A stretch of DNA of 64,000 nt from Lachnospiraceae bacterium (GCA_024693845.1 JAILKJ010000016.1:25388-89387); one strand, 5' to 3'. Counted from the first letter of the stretch, positions 11,296-20,748 are shown. Numbers and translations are program-made. Notes: generated from the letters alone by a model not told the origin.

Positions 11296-11712
11296 ATGAA
11301 AACATTCAGGCTGAGAGTCCTGGCCTGTGACAGGGTATTTTACGACGGAGAGTGTCGTATGCTGATCTTTCCTTCCTTCGACGGAGAGATGGCTGTCATG
11401 GCGGGACATGAAAGAATGAGTACGGCCATAGAAGTGGGGGAGATCCGCTTTCAGGATGAAAAGGGAGAGTGGCAGTCCGCCATAGTTTCCGACGGTCTTT
11501 TGAAGGTTGAAAAGACCAAGGTAAGCCTTTTGGTCTATTCAGCGGAACGTCCCGACGAGATCGATGCCTTCCGGGCGGAGGCGGCGATGGAGCGGGCAAA
11601 GGAGCAGCTTTCCCAGCAGCAGAGCATTGTGGAATATCATATTTCGAGAGCCAACCTGGCAAGGGCCATGGCAAGGCTCCGCGGCGCAGGCAAACACATG
11701 CCTGATGCCTGA
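11296..11712 (+). CDS. atpC: F1 ATP synthase subunit epsilon
   Basis: A 138-aa subunit at the foot of the central stalk. It has an N-terminal beta-sandwich (FRLRVLACDRVFYDGEC, SFDGEMAVMAGH) and a C-terminal two-helix hairpin rich in Ala, Arg and Glu. This helical part can inhibit ATP hydrolysis in many bacteria. It is last in the atp set and is followed only 14 bases later by the first antiporter gene, with no terminator between. Confidence 0.95.
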   Translation: MKTFRLRVLACDRVFYDGECRMLIFPSFDGEMAVMAGHERMSTAIEVGEIRFQDEKGEWQSAIVSDGLLKVEKTKVSLLVYSAERPDEIDAFRAEAAMERAKEQLSQQQSIVEYHISRANLARAMARLRGAGKHMPDA

Positions 11713-11726
11713 CAGAGGCGATTTAC

Positions 11727-12179
11727 ATGTATTTGGGTATCATACTGTTGTGGATCATATTGAACGGCCGGATCACGGGAGAGATCCTGATCTTCGGGAT
11801 CATGATCAGTGTGGCAGTCTCGCTGTTCTCCATAAAGGTCATGGGTTATTCTATGAAAAGTGACGAGAGGTTCCTTCGGAATCTGCCGCTTTTCATAGGA
11901 TATATTTTTGTGCTGATCTGGGAGATCATAAAGGCAGCACTGGCGGTGGCATTTTTATCCCTGGGAAGGACAAAGCCGGATCCCCAGATCATGGAGTTTC
12001 ACTCGGGACTTACAAGCGATCTGCAGAACGTGATGCTGGCCAATTCCATCACCCTGACGCCGGGGACCATCACCGTGTTCCAGGAGGGTGACCGTTTTGT
12101 GGTACACTGCCTTCGAAAGGAATACGGCGAAGGCCTTGAGGACTGCATTTTTGTAAGGATGCTCAGGAAGTTTAAGTAG
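11727..12179 (+). CDS. mrpE: Mrp-type cation/H+ antiporter subunit E
   Basis: A 150-aa MnhE/MrpE protein with two or three N-terminal membrane segments and a soluble end. Family landmarks are the LIWEIIKAALAVAFLSL helix and the ANSITLTPGTITV motif at about residues 94-106. Subunit E sits at the edge of the Mrp complex. It opens the antiporter module directly after atpC. Confidence 0.92.
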   Translation: MYLGIILLWIILNGRITGEILIFGIMISVAVSLFSIKVMGYSMKSDERFLRNLPLFIGYIFVLIWEIIKAALAVAFLSLGRTKPDPQIMEFHSGLTSDLQNVMLANSITLTPGTITVFQEGDRFVVHCLRKEYGEGLEDCIFVRMLRKFK

Positions 12180-12203
12180 AACATAAGGAAAGGAAACTGC
12201 GAA

Positions 12204-12563
12204 ATGTCAGTTGAAGCAGCTTACCATTATCTTTATATGACGGTGCTGATCCTGTTTGCGCTGCTTGCCACGGTCATGATGATCCGTGCCATCATCGGAC
12301 CGCGGATCACGGACAGGGTGTTGTCGGTGAACATGATAGGTACCATTGTGATCAGCTGTATCGCCGTGCTTTCGGTGATGCTGAAGGAAAGCTATCTGGT
12401 GGACGTGGCGCTGATCTATGCCATGATCAGCTTTATATCCGTGCTGATCCTGATCTCGGTCTATCTGCCCAACAGACAGCTTCGTGACAGCAGTCTGAAG
12501 GAGCAGACCGGTAAGCAGTCGGGCCGCGGATCCGGCAAAAGAAAGCGGGGGAAGAGCAAATGA
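12204..12563 (+). CDS. mrpF: Mrp-type cation/H+ antiporter subunit F
   Basis: 119 aa with three membrane helices, including the conserved IIGPRITDRVLSVNMIGT loop at residues 29-46 and LVDVALIYAMISF. A short basic tail follows, rich in Arg and Lys. It overlaps the next gene by four bases. Confidence 0.92.
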   Translation: MSVEAAYHYLYMTVLILFALLATVMMIRAIIGPRITDRVLSVNMIGTIVISCIAVLSVMLKESYLVDVALIYAMISFISVLILISVYLPNRQLRDSSLKEQTGKQSGRGSGKRKRGKSK

Positions 12564-12889
12564 CGGCAGAATGGATCAGATTTATCATTACGGCTGTCCT
12601 GATGGCAGTGGGGCTCTTCTTTTTTGCAACGGCCGTTCTGGGTGCCAACCGTTTCGGCTTTGTGATGAACAGAATGCATGCTGCCGGCATCGGTGATACT
12701 GCGGGATTGTTTTTCGTGATCCTCGCGCTCTTTGTGGCATCGGGGGTTCATGCGGACACTCTCAAGCTTTCGCTGATCGTGTTCTTCATGTGGTTCACTT
12801 CTCCCGTATCGTCTCATTTTCTGAGTCAGATCGAGTATTATACGAACCCGGAGTTATATCGTTTTATGAAAAGAAAGGAAGAGCCTTAA
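12560..12889 (+). CDS. mrpG: Mrp-type cation/H+ antiporter subunit G
   Basis: 109 aa with three helices and the PhaG/MnhG hallmark ANRFGFVMNRMHAAGIGDTAG at residues 28-48. It is joined to the next gene by a one-base TAATG overlap, so the order E-F-G is tightly coupled. Confidence 0.92.
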   Translation: MTAEWIRFIITAVLMAVGLFFFATAVLGANRFGFVMNRMHAAGIGDTAGLFFVILALFVASGVHADTLKLSLIVFFMWFTSPVSSHFLSQIEYYTNPELYRFMKRKEEP

Positions 12890-13179
12890 TGGGAACAACT
12901 GAGATCTTCAGGATCGTGCTTCTGGTGCTGCTGATCGCCTGCGCCGTGGCGGTGAACCTGACGAAAAACCTGATGCAGGCCGTGATCATCTTCATGTCCT
13001 ACAGCTCCATCATGTGCATCCTCTGGATCCTGATGCAGTCACCCGATCTGGCCATCACGGAGGCGGCTGTGGGTGCCGGTATCAGCGGGACCCTGTTTTT
13101 GATGACGCTGAAAAAAATAGAAGCCGAGGATGCCGGCGAGAAAAAGAGGAAAAAGAAAAGGGCGGGAAAACGATCATGA
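12889..13179 (+). CDS. MbhD-like subunit (DUF4040), detached part of MrpA
   Basis: A 96-aa protein with three helices carrying QAVIIFMSYSSIMCILWILMQ and PDLAITEAAVGAGISG, the DUF4040/MbhD signature. In canonical Mrp antiporters this stretch is part of the C-terminal region of MrpA; in membrane-bound hydrogenases it is the free subunit MbhD. The true start is the ATG at 12889 that overlaps the mrpG stop; an in-frame ATG at 12790 lies inside mrpG. The last 20 residues are highly basic (Lys/Arg). Its stop overlaps the next start (ATGA). Confidence 0.85.
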   Translation: MGTTEIFRIVLLVLLIACAVAVNLTKNLMQAVIIFMSYSSIMCILWILMQSPDLAITEAAVGAGISGTLFLMTLKKIEAEDAGEKKRKKKRAGKRS

Positions 13180-13973
13180 AAAAGGCCTTTCACAGATTTT
13201 ACAACCTGATCGCCGTGATCTGCTGTCTTTTGCTCATCGGCGTGCTGCTCTATGCGGTATCCATGCTCCCCCACTACGGGCAGGAGAATCCCCGCAGTGT
13301 AGAAGTGGTGGAGCGGTATGTTCATGACGGTCTTGAGGAGACCGGCGCCACCAATATTGTGGCGGGCATGATCCTGGATTACCGTGCCTTTGATACTCTG
13401 GGAGAATCCCATGTCCTCTTCACGGCTCTGATCTGCGTGATCATCCTGCTGGGGAAGGACGTCAAGAACATGCGTCGGGAATATGACGGATACTACACCG
13501 TGGAATATGAAAGCTATCATAAGCTGGCGGATGATAAGATCCTGCGGCTTGTGGGTTATATCCTGCTGCCCTGTCTGTTTCTGTTCGGGATCTATATCCT
13601 GTTGAACGGACAGCTGTCTCCCGGAGGAGGTTTCTCCGGCGGGGCCATCATGGGTGCGGCTCTGATCATTTTTGCCGCGGCCTTCGGATTTGAAACCGTG
13701 GATAAGGTCTTTACGGAAAAAGTGCTGAAGGGCGTGACTTTTGTTTCCCTGGCCTTCTACAGCTTTGCCAAGGGCTATGTATTTTTCACCGGAGCCAACG
13801 GCCTGGAAAACCACGTACCGAAGGGAGAGCCGGGGATGATCCTGTCAGGCGGGCTGATCCTGCCGCTGGATATTGCGGTGGGTATGGTGGTAGCCTGCAC
13901 GATGTACGGTTTCTACAGTTTGTTCAGAAGAGGGAGTATCGGACATGATCACACATTTATGGATCAACAATGA
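13176..13973 (+). CDS. mrpB: Fused MbhE-like and MrpB subunit
   Basis: A 265-aa protein. Residues 1-95 match the MbhE part of MrpA (EETGATNIVAGMILDYRAFDTLGE); residues about 110-255 are a full MrpB/MnhB with LNGQLSPGGGFSGGAIMGAA. So the end of MrpA has been cut from its large domain, and its second half joined to MrpB. The start is ATG 13176 in an ATGA overlap; upstream in-frame codons belong to the preceding gene. It overlaps mrpC by 29 bases. Confidence 0.88.
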   Translation: MKKAFHRFYNLIAVICCLLLIGVLLYAVSMLPHYGQENPRSVEVVERYVHDGLEETGATNIVAGMILDYRAFDTLGESHVLFTALICVIILLGKDVKNMRREYDGYYTVEYESYHKLADDKILRLVGYILLPCLFLFGIYILLNGQLSPGGGFSGGAIMGAALIIFAAAFGFETVDKVFTEKVLKGVTFVSLAFYSFAKGYVFFTGANGLENHVPKGEPGMILSGGLILPLDIAVGMVVACTMYGFYSLFRRGSIGHDHTFMDQQ

Positions 13974-14325
13974 AGAAGCGGTAGCCATCATCCTGTTCGG
14001 CATCGGTTTTACCATGCTGCTTTTTCAGAAGAATCTGCTCAAGAAGCTGATCGGCATGAACATCATGGATACGGGAACCTTTCTGTTCCTGGCTTCCATG
14101 GGATATATCGAGGGCCGCAGACCGCCCATCGTGGAAAACGGTGTGCTGGAAAGATCGGCCTATATCAACCCCGTGCCTGCGGGGCTGGTGCTGACCGGTA
14201 TCGTGGTATCGGTGTCGGTGACGGCCATCATGCTTTCCCTTACGGTGCGGCTCTATAAACGGTACCACACCCTGGACATCGACGAGATGTACGAAAGATC
14301 AAAACACGCGGCGGAGGACAGATAA
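13945..14325 (+). CDS. mrpC: Mrp-type antiporter subunit C (NuoK-like)
   Basis: 126 aa, three helices, homologous to NuoK of complex I. Landmarks are the LIGMNIMDTGTFLFLAS helix and the PVPAGLVLTGIVVSVSVTAI helix at residues 74-93. The loop between helices 2 and 3 (PPIVENG) is typical of MrpC/MbhG. Confidence 0.92.
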   Translation: MITHLWINNEEAVAIILFGIGFTMLLFQKNLLKKLIGMNIMDTGTFLFLASMGYIEGRRPPIVENGVLERSAYINPVPAGLVLTGIVVSVSVTAIMLSLTVRLYKRYHTLDIDEMYERSKHAAEDR

Positions 14326-14326
14326 A

Positions 14327-15823
14327 TTGGAATTCATTACGAATTTTCCGCTATTTACCATAGTGCTGAGCCTCTTTTCCGGAGTGCTCTGTTATATGCT
14401 CAAGCCCAGAGTGGCCAAGATCTATACCTTGGTCTATGAAGGATTCCTGATCCTTCTTGTCAGTGCTGTTCTGTATTATGTGCTGGCTACGGGACAGGCC
14501 TTTACCTACGTGATGGGTGAGTTTCCCGCACCCTGGGGAAATGAGATCCGGGCAGGTGTGCTGGAGGCCATGATCGCCCTCTGCTTTCTGATCGTAATGA
14601 TCTGCTCGGTCAGTGCAGGCTTCCGTTTTTTGAAAACGGATATGGACGAAAGTAAGCTGAACCTGTATTTCACCCTGGTGAACCTGATGACGGCGGCTCT
14701 CATGTCTCTGGTGTGGACCAACGATCTTTTCACGGGATACGTTTTTCTGGAGATCCTGACGCTGACCAGCTGCGGCGTTCTGATCGTACGGGAGATCGGA
14801 AGGACCTCCCTGGCGGCAGTGCGCTACATGATCCTGAACCTTCTGGGTTCCGGACTCTTTTTGCTGGGCGTTGTGCTGTTGTATGATCTGACGGGGCATC
14901 TTCTGATGGTGCCCATGAAGGAGACCATCGCCGAGCTGGCCACGGATCCTGCCGTCCTGCCGGTGATCGGTGTCGCGGTGGGGATCCTTACCATCGGTCT
15001 TTCCATCAAGAGCGGTCTGTTTCCCTTCCATTTCTGGATGCCGGATACCTACGGCTGGGCCACGCCAACTTCGGCGGCACTTTTGTCCTCCCTGGTTTCC
15101 AAGGCATATATCTTCCTGCTGTTTAAGACCTACTACAGAGCCATCGGCATTGATGTCCTGCAGCAACTTCCCATCCGTCATGTACTGCTGGTGCTGGGGG
15201 CCATGGGTATCGTGGTGGGCTCGCTACAGGCGATCCATACCAACAACTTAAACCACATGGTGGCCTATTCCTCGGCAGCCCAGATCGGATATATCTACAT
15301 GGGTATCGGACTGGGCGGTGTTGCAGGATACACGGCAGCCATGTTCCATGTTATGGCCCATGCCATCACCAAATCCCAGCTGTTTCTGACTACACCCCGC
15401 CTGGCTGAGGTAGCGGGGGGGAACCTGAAATTCCAGGATCTGCAGGGAAGCGCGTTAAAGACCAGAGTCGCCGGTTTTTATTTTACCATCGGTGCCTTTT
15501 CCATGATCGGTATTCCCATTTTTGCCGGCTTTTCCTCCAAGCTCCAGTTTGCCTTAGCGGCTGTGACAGGAGCCGGGATCAAAAGGATCCTGATCGTTAT
15601 GTTGGCCCTGGCTGTCAGCTCCATGCTGAACGCCCTGTATTTTGTCATGACCCTGATCCGGATCTATACACCGGACGGAGATAATAACAGAAGTGTGATG
15701 ACCCATCATCACATCAATTACCATCTGCCCATGCTGCTGTTAACGGCGGCTAACCTTTTGCTGGGCCTTCGCTGTGATCTGATCGTGGATCTGATCGGAA
15801 AAGGCCTTGCCATGTTCGGGTAG
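14327..15823 (+). CDS. Antiporter-type subunit 1 (MrpD/NuoN-like)
   Basis: The first of four large proton-translocating-type subunits, 498 aa and about 14 helices. The TM5 glutamate lies in GYVFLEILTLTSCG. The TM7 lysine lies in SIKSGLFPFHFWMPDTYG, and the TM8 lysine in LLSSLVSKAYIFLL. The start is TTG 14327, 10 bases after GGAGG. It belongs to the MrpD/MbhH/NuoN superfamily; I cannot say from sequence alone which slot it fills in the complex. Confidence 0.88.
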   Translation: MEFITNFPLFTIVLSLFSGVLCYMLKPRVAKIYTLVYEGFLILLVSAVLYYVLATGQAFTYVMGEFPAPWGNEIRAGVLEAMIALCFLIVMICSVSAGFRFLKTDMDESKLNLYFTLVNLMTAALMSLVWTNDLFTGYVFLEILTLTSCGVLIVREIGRTSLAAVRYMILNLLGSGLFLLGVVLLYDLTGHLLMVPMKETIAELATDPAVLPVIGVAVGILTIGLSIKSGLFPFHFWMPDTYGWATPTSAALLSSLVSKAYIFLLFKTYYRAIGIDVLQQLPIRHVLLVLGAMGIVVGSLQAIHTNNLNHMVAYSSAAQIGYIYMGIGLGGVAGYTAAMFHVMAHAITKSQLFLTTPRLAEVAGGNLKFQDLQGSALKTRVAGFYFTIGAFSMIGIPIFAGFSSKLQFALAAVTGAGIKRILIVMLALAVSSMLNALYFVMTLIRIYTPDGDNNRSVMTHHHINYHLPMLLLTAANLLLGLRCDLIVDLIGKGLAMFG

Positions 15824-15838
15824 GAGGAGGAAAGAAAG

Positions 15839-17296
15839 ATGCTCCAAGTGTTCGCCATCCTTTTTCCGGCCATATGCGGGATCGCCATCAGTGTGTTTTT
15901 AAATGACGACCGTCTGACGGATGAAGGGATCAAAGCGGAAAGAATGAAAATAAGAAACCGCCTCTACACGGCGGTGATCCTCATATGTGATCTTCTGGGT
16001 ATCCTGCTGGTCTGCACTCCGCAAAAGACCGTTTCCTGGGATATCGTAGGGGGCGCAGGGATCCTTTTATCCCCGGACAGCTTCGGGAAGCTCTGCCTTT
16101 GTGTGGTGCTGATCCTGTATACGGCAGTCTGCTTTTACAGCTTCGAATACATGAAAAAAGAAGAGCGCCACGAATATTTCTTCGCCTTCTTCTTCGTTTC
16201 CCTGGGAGCATTGCAGGCAGTCTGTCTGTCCGGCAGTCTGGTCTGTTTGTATGCTTTCTTCGAGCTGGCCACCTTATCTTCCATGCCTCTGGTGCTGCAT
16301 GAGATGACCAGGGAATCCGTTGCCGCCGGTAAAAAATACTTGTTTTACTCCATCGGCGGTGCCCTGATGGGTCTTTGCGCTGTGCTCTTTGTGTGCAGCC
16401 TGACGGAGGGCGGAGCCGGCTTTGTTGAAGGGGGCTTTATGACAAGTGCCATGATAAGCGGCCGGGAGAGCATGTTCCTGGCGGCTGCTTTTCTCGGGAT
16501 CCTGGGCTTCGGTACGAAGGCCGGTATCTATCCCATGCACGGATGGCTCCCTACGGCGCATCCCATTGCGCCCGCGCCCGCTTCGGCCCTGATGAGCGGT
16601 ATCATCGCCAAGGCCGGTGTCATCGCTCTGGTAAGGCTGGTTTATTACAGCATCGGTCCCTCCCTTCTTCGGGGAACCTGGGTGCAGAGAGGCTGGATGC
16701 TGCTTTCCATGATCACGATCCTGGTGGGATCTTCCATGGCCTTTTTGGAAAAAGAACTGAAAAAACGACTGGCCTATTCTACGGTCAGCCAGATCTCCTA
16801 TATCCTGCTGGGTCTGTCCCTTTTGTCCGAAGAAGGACTTCGGGGAGGCCTGCTGCAGCTGATGTCCCATGCGGCATCCAAGGGGTGTCTCTTCCTCTGT
16901 GCCGGGGCCATGATCTACCTGACCGGAAAGCGTCAGGTTAAGGATCTGCGGGGCATCGGAAAAGAGCTCCCCGTGACCCTATGGTGCTTCACACTGGCGT
17001 CCCTGTCCCTGGTGGGTATCCCGCCCATGGGCGGTTTTATCGCCAAGTGGACCCTGTCCGGAGCGGCACTTTCCGAAGAGATGGGCGTCTGGTCCGTTGC
17101 ACCCGTAGTCGTACTTCTGATCTCCGCCATGCTGACGGCAGGTTATCTGCTGCCCATAGTGATCGACGGATTTTTCCCGGGCAGGGAGTTTGCCGCGCAG
17201 CCGAGGCGTAAGGAACCCCTGTATCTTACCATCCCCATGCTCTTTCTTTCCGGGGCGGCACTGCTTGTGGGGATCCTGGGAGGGTATATACCATGA
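15839..17296 (+). CDS. Antiporter-type subunit 2 (MrpD-like)
   Basis: 485 aa with about 14 helices. The TM5 glutamate is in YAFFELATLSSMP, the TM7 lysine in FGTKAGIYPMHGWLP and the TM8 lysine in MSGIIAKAGVIAL. The full set of charged residues suggests an active ion path. It overlaps the next gene by four bases (ATGA). Confidence 0.88.
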   Translation: MLQVFAILFPAICGIAISVFLNDDRLTDEGIKAERMKIRNRLYTAVILICDLLGILLVCTPQKTVSWDIVGGAGILLSPDSFGKLCLCVVLILYTAVCFYSFEYMKKEERHEYFFAFFFVSLGALQAVCLSGSLVCLYAFFELATLSSMPLVLHEMTRESVAAGKKYLFYSIGGALMGLCAVLFVCSLTEGGAGFVEGGFMTSAMISGRESMFLAAAFLGILGFGTKAGIYPMHGWLPTAHPIAPAPASALMSGIIAKAGVIALVRLVYYSIGPSLLRGTWVQRGWMLLSMITILVGSSMAFLEKELKKRLAYSTVSQISYILLGLSLLSEEGLRGGLLQLMSHAASKGCLFLCAGAMIYLTGKRQVKDLRGIGKELPVTLWCFTLASLSLVGIPPMGGFIAKWTLSGAALSEEMGVWSVAPVVVLLISAMLTAGYLLPIVIDGFFPGREFAAQPRRKEPLYLTIPMLFLSGAALLVGILGGYIP

Positions 17297-18759
17297 GTCC
17301 ACTGTTTTTGCTTTTGCCCATCTTAATACCCGTGATCGGCGGCTTTTTGCTGATCCCCCTGAAGCCGAAGACCAGCCGCGTCAGAAACATCTACAGCGAG
17401 TGTGTTGTGGTGCTGACCAGCATCCTGGTATGGGTGGCGATCTTTACCCTCGATCGGGAATCCGTGGAGCTGTACAGCTTTACGAGAGGCTTTTCCATCG
17501 ACTTCATGCTGGACGGCGCCGGTATGCTCTTTGCCGGTATGGTGTCCCTTATGTGGCCGCTGGTAATGCTCTATGCCTTTGATTACATGGAAAACACAGG
17601 CAGGAAAAATGTCTTCTTTGCCTTTTACATCATGACCTACGGTATCACCCTGGGTATCGCATTTGCCTCCAACATGACGACGATGTATACCTTCTTTGAG
17701 ATGCTGACTCTGGTCACCATTCCGCTGGTCAGCTATTATGAGAGCCGGGAGTCACGCTATGCGGGAAGAAAATACGCGGCCTTTTGTATCGGCGGCGCAT
17801 CCCTGGGCTTCTTTGCCGTCATTATGACAACCCTGTACGGAAAGGGAGGCAACTTCATCCTGGGGGGTTCCCTGATCGAGGGATTCGATCCCGTGCTGAT
17901 GCAGCTGGCCTTTCTGTTCGGCTTCTTCGGCTTTGGCGTAAAGGCGGCCGTTGTGCCATTGCATGACTGGCTTCCCACGGCCTCCGTGGCTCCTACCCCC
18001 GTAACAGCCCTGCTGCACGCCGTGGCAGTGGTCAATTCCGGTGTCTTTGCCATCGTACGTCTGACCTATTATACCTTCGGAACGGAGTTTCTGGATCATT
18101 CACCCGCCGGGGATCTGGCACTTTACGTCAGCATTTTTTCCCTGCTGTTTTCCGCCTGGATGGCGCTGGGAGAAGGACACTTTAAGCGTCGACTGGCCTA
18201 TTCCACCGTCAGTAACCTGTCCTATATGCTCATGGGTCTGATGCTGATGAGCAGCGCGGGTCTGGAAGCCGGACTTTTGCACATGTTGTTCCACGGCATC
18301 ATCAAGATGTCCCTTTTCCTCTGCGCCGGCGCTTTCATGCATGTGACGGGGAAGGAATATGTGAAGGATACGGTGGGCGTCGGTAGAAAAATGCCCGTCA
18401 CCTTTGCTTTTTATACCATGGGAGGCATCTCCCTTACCGGTGTGCCGCTGTTCTGCGGCTTTGTGTCGAAATGGAAGCTTCTCTCCGCAGCTTTTGAGAG
18501 GGGAGATATCGGCGGCTATGCCGGGATCCTTGCGCTTCTCATATCGGCGCTGCTTTGTGCGATCTACACGCTGGGTATCAGCATGCGGGCCTTTTTTGCT
18601 CCCAAGGGAGAGGATCTCTATGAAAGATCTGACATTAAAGAAGCCCATGCACTGATGCAGATCCCCATTATCGTATTCGGGATCATCAATGTGGTCCTGG
18701 GAATCTATCCCGCACCGATCCTTAAGTTTGTTGAAAAGATCGTCGTGGGACTGATCTGA
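17293..18759 (+). CDS. Antiporter-type subunit 3 (MrpD/MbhH-like, altered TM8)
   Basis: 488 aa. TM5 glutamate in YTFFEMLTLVTIP and TM7 lysine in FGVKAAVVPLHDWLP are kept. In TM8, where copies 1, 2 and 4 have lysine, this copy has LLHAVAVVNSGVFAIVR: a histidine near the start, as in NuoL/MrpA, and Asn in place of Lys. This makes it the most distinct of the four and a candidate for the MrpA/NuoL-like position or for a changed ion specificity. Confidence 0.87.
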   Translation: MSPLFLLLPILIPVIGGFLLIPLKPKTSRVRNIYSECVVVLTSILVWVAIFTLDRESVELYSFTRGFSIDFMLDGAGMLFAGMVSLMWPLVMLYAFDYMENTGRKNVFFAFYIMTYGITLGIAFASNMTTMYTFFEMLTLVTIPLVSYYESRESRYAGRKYAAFCIGGASLGFFAVIMTTLYGKGGNFILGGSLIEGFDPVLMQLAFLFGFFGFGVKAAVVPLHDWLPTASVAPTPVTALLHAVAVVNSGVFAIVRLTYYTFGTEFLDHSPAGDLALYVSIFSLLFSAWMALGEGHFKRRLAYSTVSNLSYMLMGLMLMSSAGLEAGLLHMLFHGIIKMSLFLCAGAFMHVTGKEYVKDTVGVGRKMPVTFAFYTMGGISLTGVPLFCGFVSKWKLLSAAFERGDIGGYAGILALLISALLCAIYTLGISMRAFFAPKGEDLYERSDIKEAHALMQIPIIVFGIINVVLGIYPAPILKFVEKIVVGLI

Positions 18760-18788
18760 AGGGAAAGCTGACAGAAAGCAGGTTTAAA

Positions 18789-20747
18789 ATGAGTCTGATT
18801 CTACTGATCATCATCATACCGATCCTTACCGCCCCGGTGGCTTATCTCATCGGGCGAAAAGAAGAGTCTCGGCCGGAGTATCTTGCCACCGGTGTATGCA
18901 CACTTATTCTGGCGGCGGTGATCGCCCTTGCCATCCGAAGGCCACAGGCAGCCCTCTGCCTGATCCCCCGGACTTTCTTTTCCTTTGATCCTTCCAAGCT
19001 TCATCTGCTTTACGGTCTGATCACGGCATTTATGTGGTTTGCAACGGCTATTTTTTCCCGGGAGTATTTTGCAAAGGAAAGAGAGCATCTGGGTAGATAC
19101 TGGATGTTCATGCTCATCACCCTTTCGGCCACGGAGGGAGTGATGCTTTCGGCGGATTTCATGACCGCCTTTGTCTTCTTTGAGATCCTTTCGTTTACGT
19201 CCTTTACCTGGGTCATCCACGAAGAGACAGGGGAGGCGGTCAGAGCGGCCTATACCTATCTGTTCATTGCGGTATTCGGAGGCATGGTCCTGTTTGCGGG
19301 GCTGGCACTTTTGCAGCATGCGGCAGGAACCCTGTCCTTTGCAAAACTTCCTTCGGCCATCGCAGCCTGCTCTCATCCCGGCTATGTGATGGCAGCCGGC
19401 ATATGCATCCTCTTTGGTTTCGGTGCCAAGGCAGGTATGTTTCCGCTGCACGTATGGCTTCCCATGGCTCATCCCGTTGCACCTTCTCCGGCTTCGGCCC
19501 TTCTGTCCGGTATCCTGACCAAGGTGGGTATCTACGGTATCCTGATGGCGGTGAGATATGTGCTTTGTGACAGCGAAGAATTTGCGATTCTGATCTTTGT
19601 CCTGGCGCTGATCACCATGGCAACAGGTGCGCTTCTGGCGCTGTTTTCCGTGAACCTTAAGCGGACACTGGCCTGCTCCTCCATGTCCCAGATTGGATTC
19701 ATTCTGTCCGGTATCGCCATGATGGAGTTTTTCGGATCTGCGGGAGAGACGAAGAAAGTGGAAGCTGCTTTTGCGGGTGTGGCCCTTCATATGATCAACC
19801 ACTCTATGATCAAGCTGGTTTTGTTCATGGCTGCCGGCGTGGTAGTCATGAGACTGGGAGCCCTCAGACTTGACGAGATCAGGGGATGGGGCAGGAACAA
19901 AAAGGCGCTGAAGCTGGCCTTTGGCCTGGGTGCCCTGGGCATCAGCGGTGTGCCGCTGTTTGGCGGATATGTCAGCAAGACTCTGCTCCATGAAGCCATT
20001 ACCGAAGGATCCCATGTTCTGCCCGGCGTTGCAGCGCTTCTGAAGACGGGAGAGTGGGTGTTCATCGTCAGCGGAGGACTTACCTTTGCCTACATGCTCA
20101 AGCTTTTCATCTGTCTGTTTTGTGAAAGCAACAGTGATGCCCAAAAACAGGAAAGCTTTAACAAAGATGCTTCCTGCATGAATAACTGTTCGGCCGCTGT
20201 GATCCTGTTTACAGCCCTTCTGATGCCTCTGCTGGGACAGCCGCCCATAGCGGGATTCCTTGCAGGGATCTGCGGTGATCCCGGAGTCCGGGTTGCCTAC
20301 GGCAGTATCTTTTCTCTTGAAAGTCTGCTGGGCGGAGGACTATCTCTTCTCATCGGAGCGGGAGTCTACCTTTTGATCGTAAGAAAGCTGCTGATCAAAG
20401 ACGGCAGCTATGTGACGCTGCGTCAGGCCCTCGGCAGGGCGGATAAGGAAAGCGCAGCTGCAAAAATGTTTGCCGGCTTTTTCAAGGGTGCAGGCACAGT
20501 ACTTTCCGAGGCGGTAAAGCTCATTGCCTACGGACTGGATGCGCCGGTGGATCTTTTGAAATACTTCTTATCTGCCGAGCAGAATAAAAACGACCGGCAT
20601 ACGCCGGTCTACGGATTGTTCAGTGCAACTCTGACTTCCAGCAGGGATGAAGCACATCCCATCTCGGAGGGCTTTTCCTTTGCTCTCATGATGACCTGTA
20701 TCGGAATTCTGATCATCCTGTTCGTGCTGGTATTTACGGTTCTATAA
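18789..20747 (+). CDS. Antiporter-type subunit 4 with C-terminal extension (NuoL/MrpD-like)
   Basis: 652 aa, some 160 residues longer than its three siblings. The core has the TM5 glutamate (FVFFEILSFTSF), TM7 lysine (FGAKAGMFPLHVWLP) and TM8 lysine (SGILTKVGIYGIL). The extension (about 500-652) holds a further helix, a soluble amphipathic stretch and a last membrane helix, which recalls the long lateral arm of NuoL. It ends the cluster; 14 bases separate its stop from the convergent histidine kinase gene. Confidence 0.87.
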   Translation: MSLILLIIIIPILTAPVAYLIGRKEESRPEYLATGVCTLILAAVIALAIRRPQAALCLIPRTFFSFDPSKLHLLYGLITAFMWFATAIFSREYFAKEREHLGRYWMFMLITLSATEGVMLSADFMTAFVFFEILSFTSFTWVIHEETGEAVRAAYTYLFIAVFGGMVLFAGLALLQHAAGTLSFAKLPSAIAACSHPGYVMAAGICILFGFGAKAGMFPLHVWLPMAHPVAPSPASALLSGILTKVGIYGILMAVRYVLCDSEEFAILIFVLALITMATGALLALFSVNLKRTLACSSMSQIGFILSGIAMMEFFGSAGETKKVEAAFAGVALHMINHSMIKLVLFMAAGVVVMRLGALRLDEIRGWGRNKKALKLAFGLGALGISGVPLFGGYVSKTLLHEAITEGSHVLPGVAALLKTGEWVFIVSGGLTFAYMLKLFICLFCESNSDAQKQESFNKDASCMNNCSAAVILFTALLMPLLGQPPIAGFLAGICGDPGVRVAYGSIFSLESLLGGGLSLLIGAGVYLLIVRKLLIKDGSYVTLRQALGRADKESAAAKMFAGFFKGAGTVLSEAVKLIAYGLDAPVDLLKYFLSAEQNKNDRHTPVYGLFSATLTSSRDEAHPISEGFSFALMMTCIGILIILFVLVFTVL

Positions 20748-20748
20748 A

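Noticed and set aside
20589..20616. GACCGGCATACGCCGGTC as a terminator
   Set aside because: It is inside the last antiporter gene, before its final membrane helix, with no T run.
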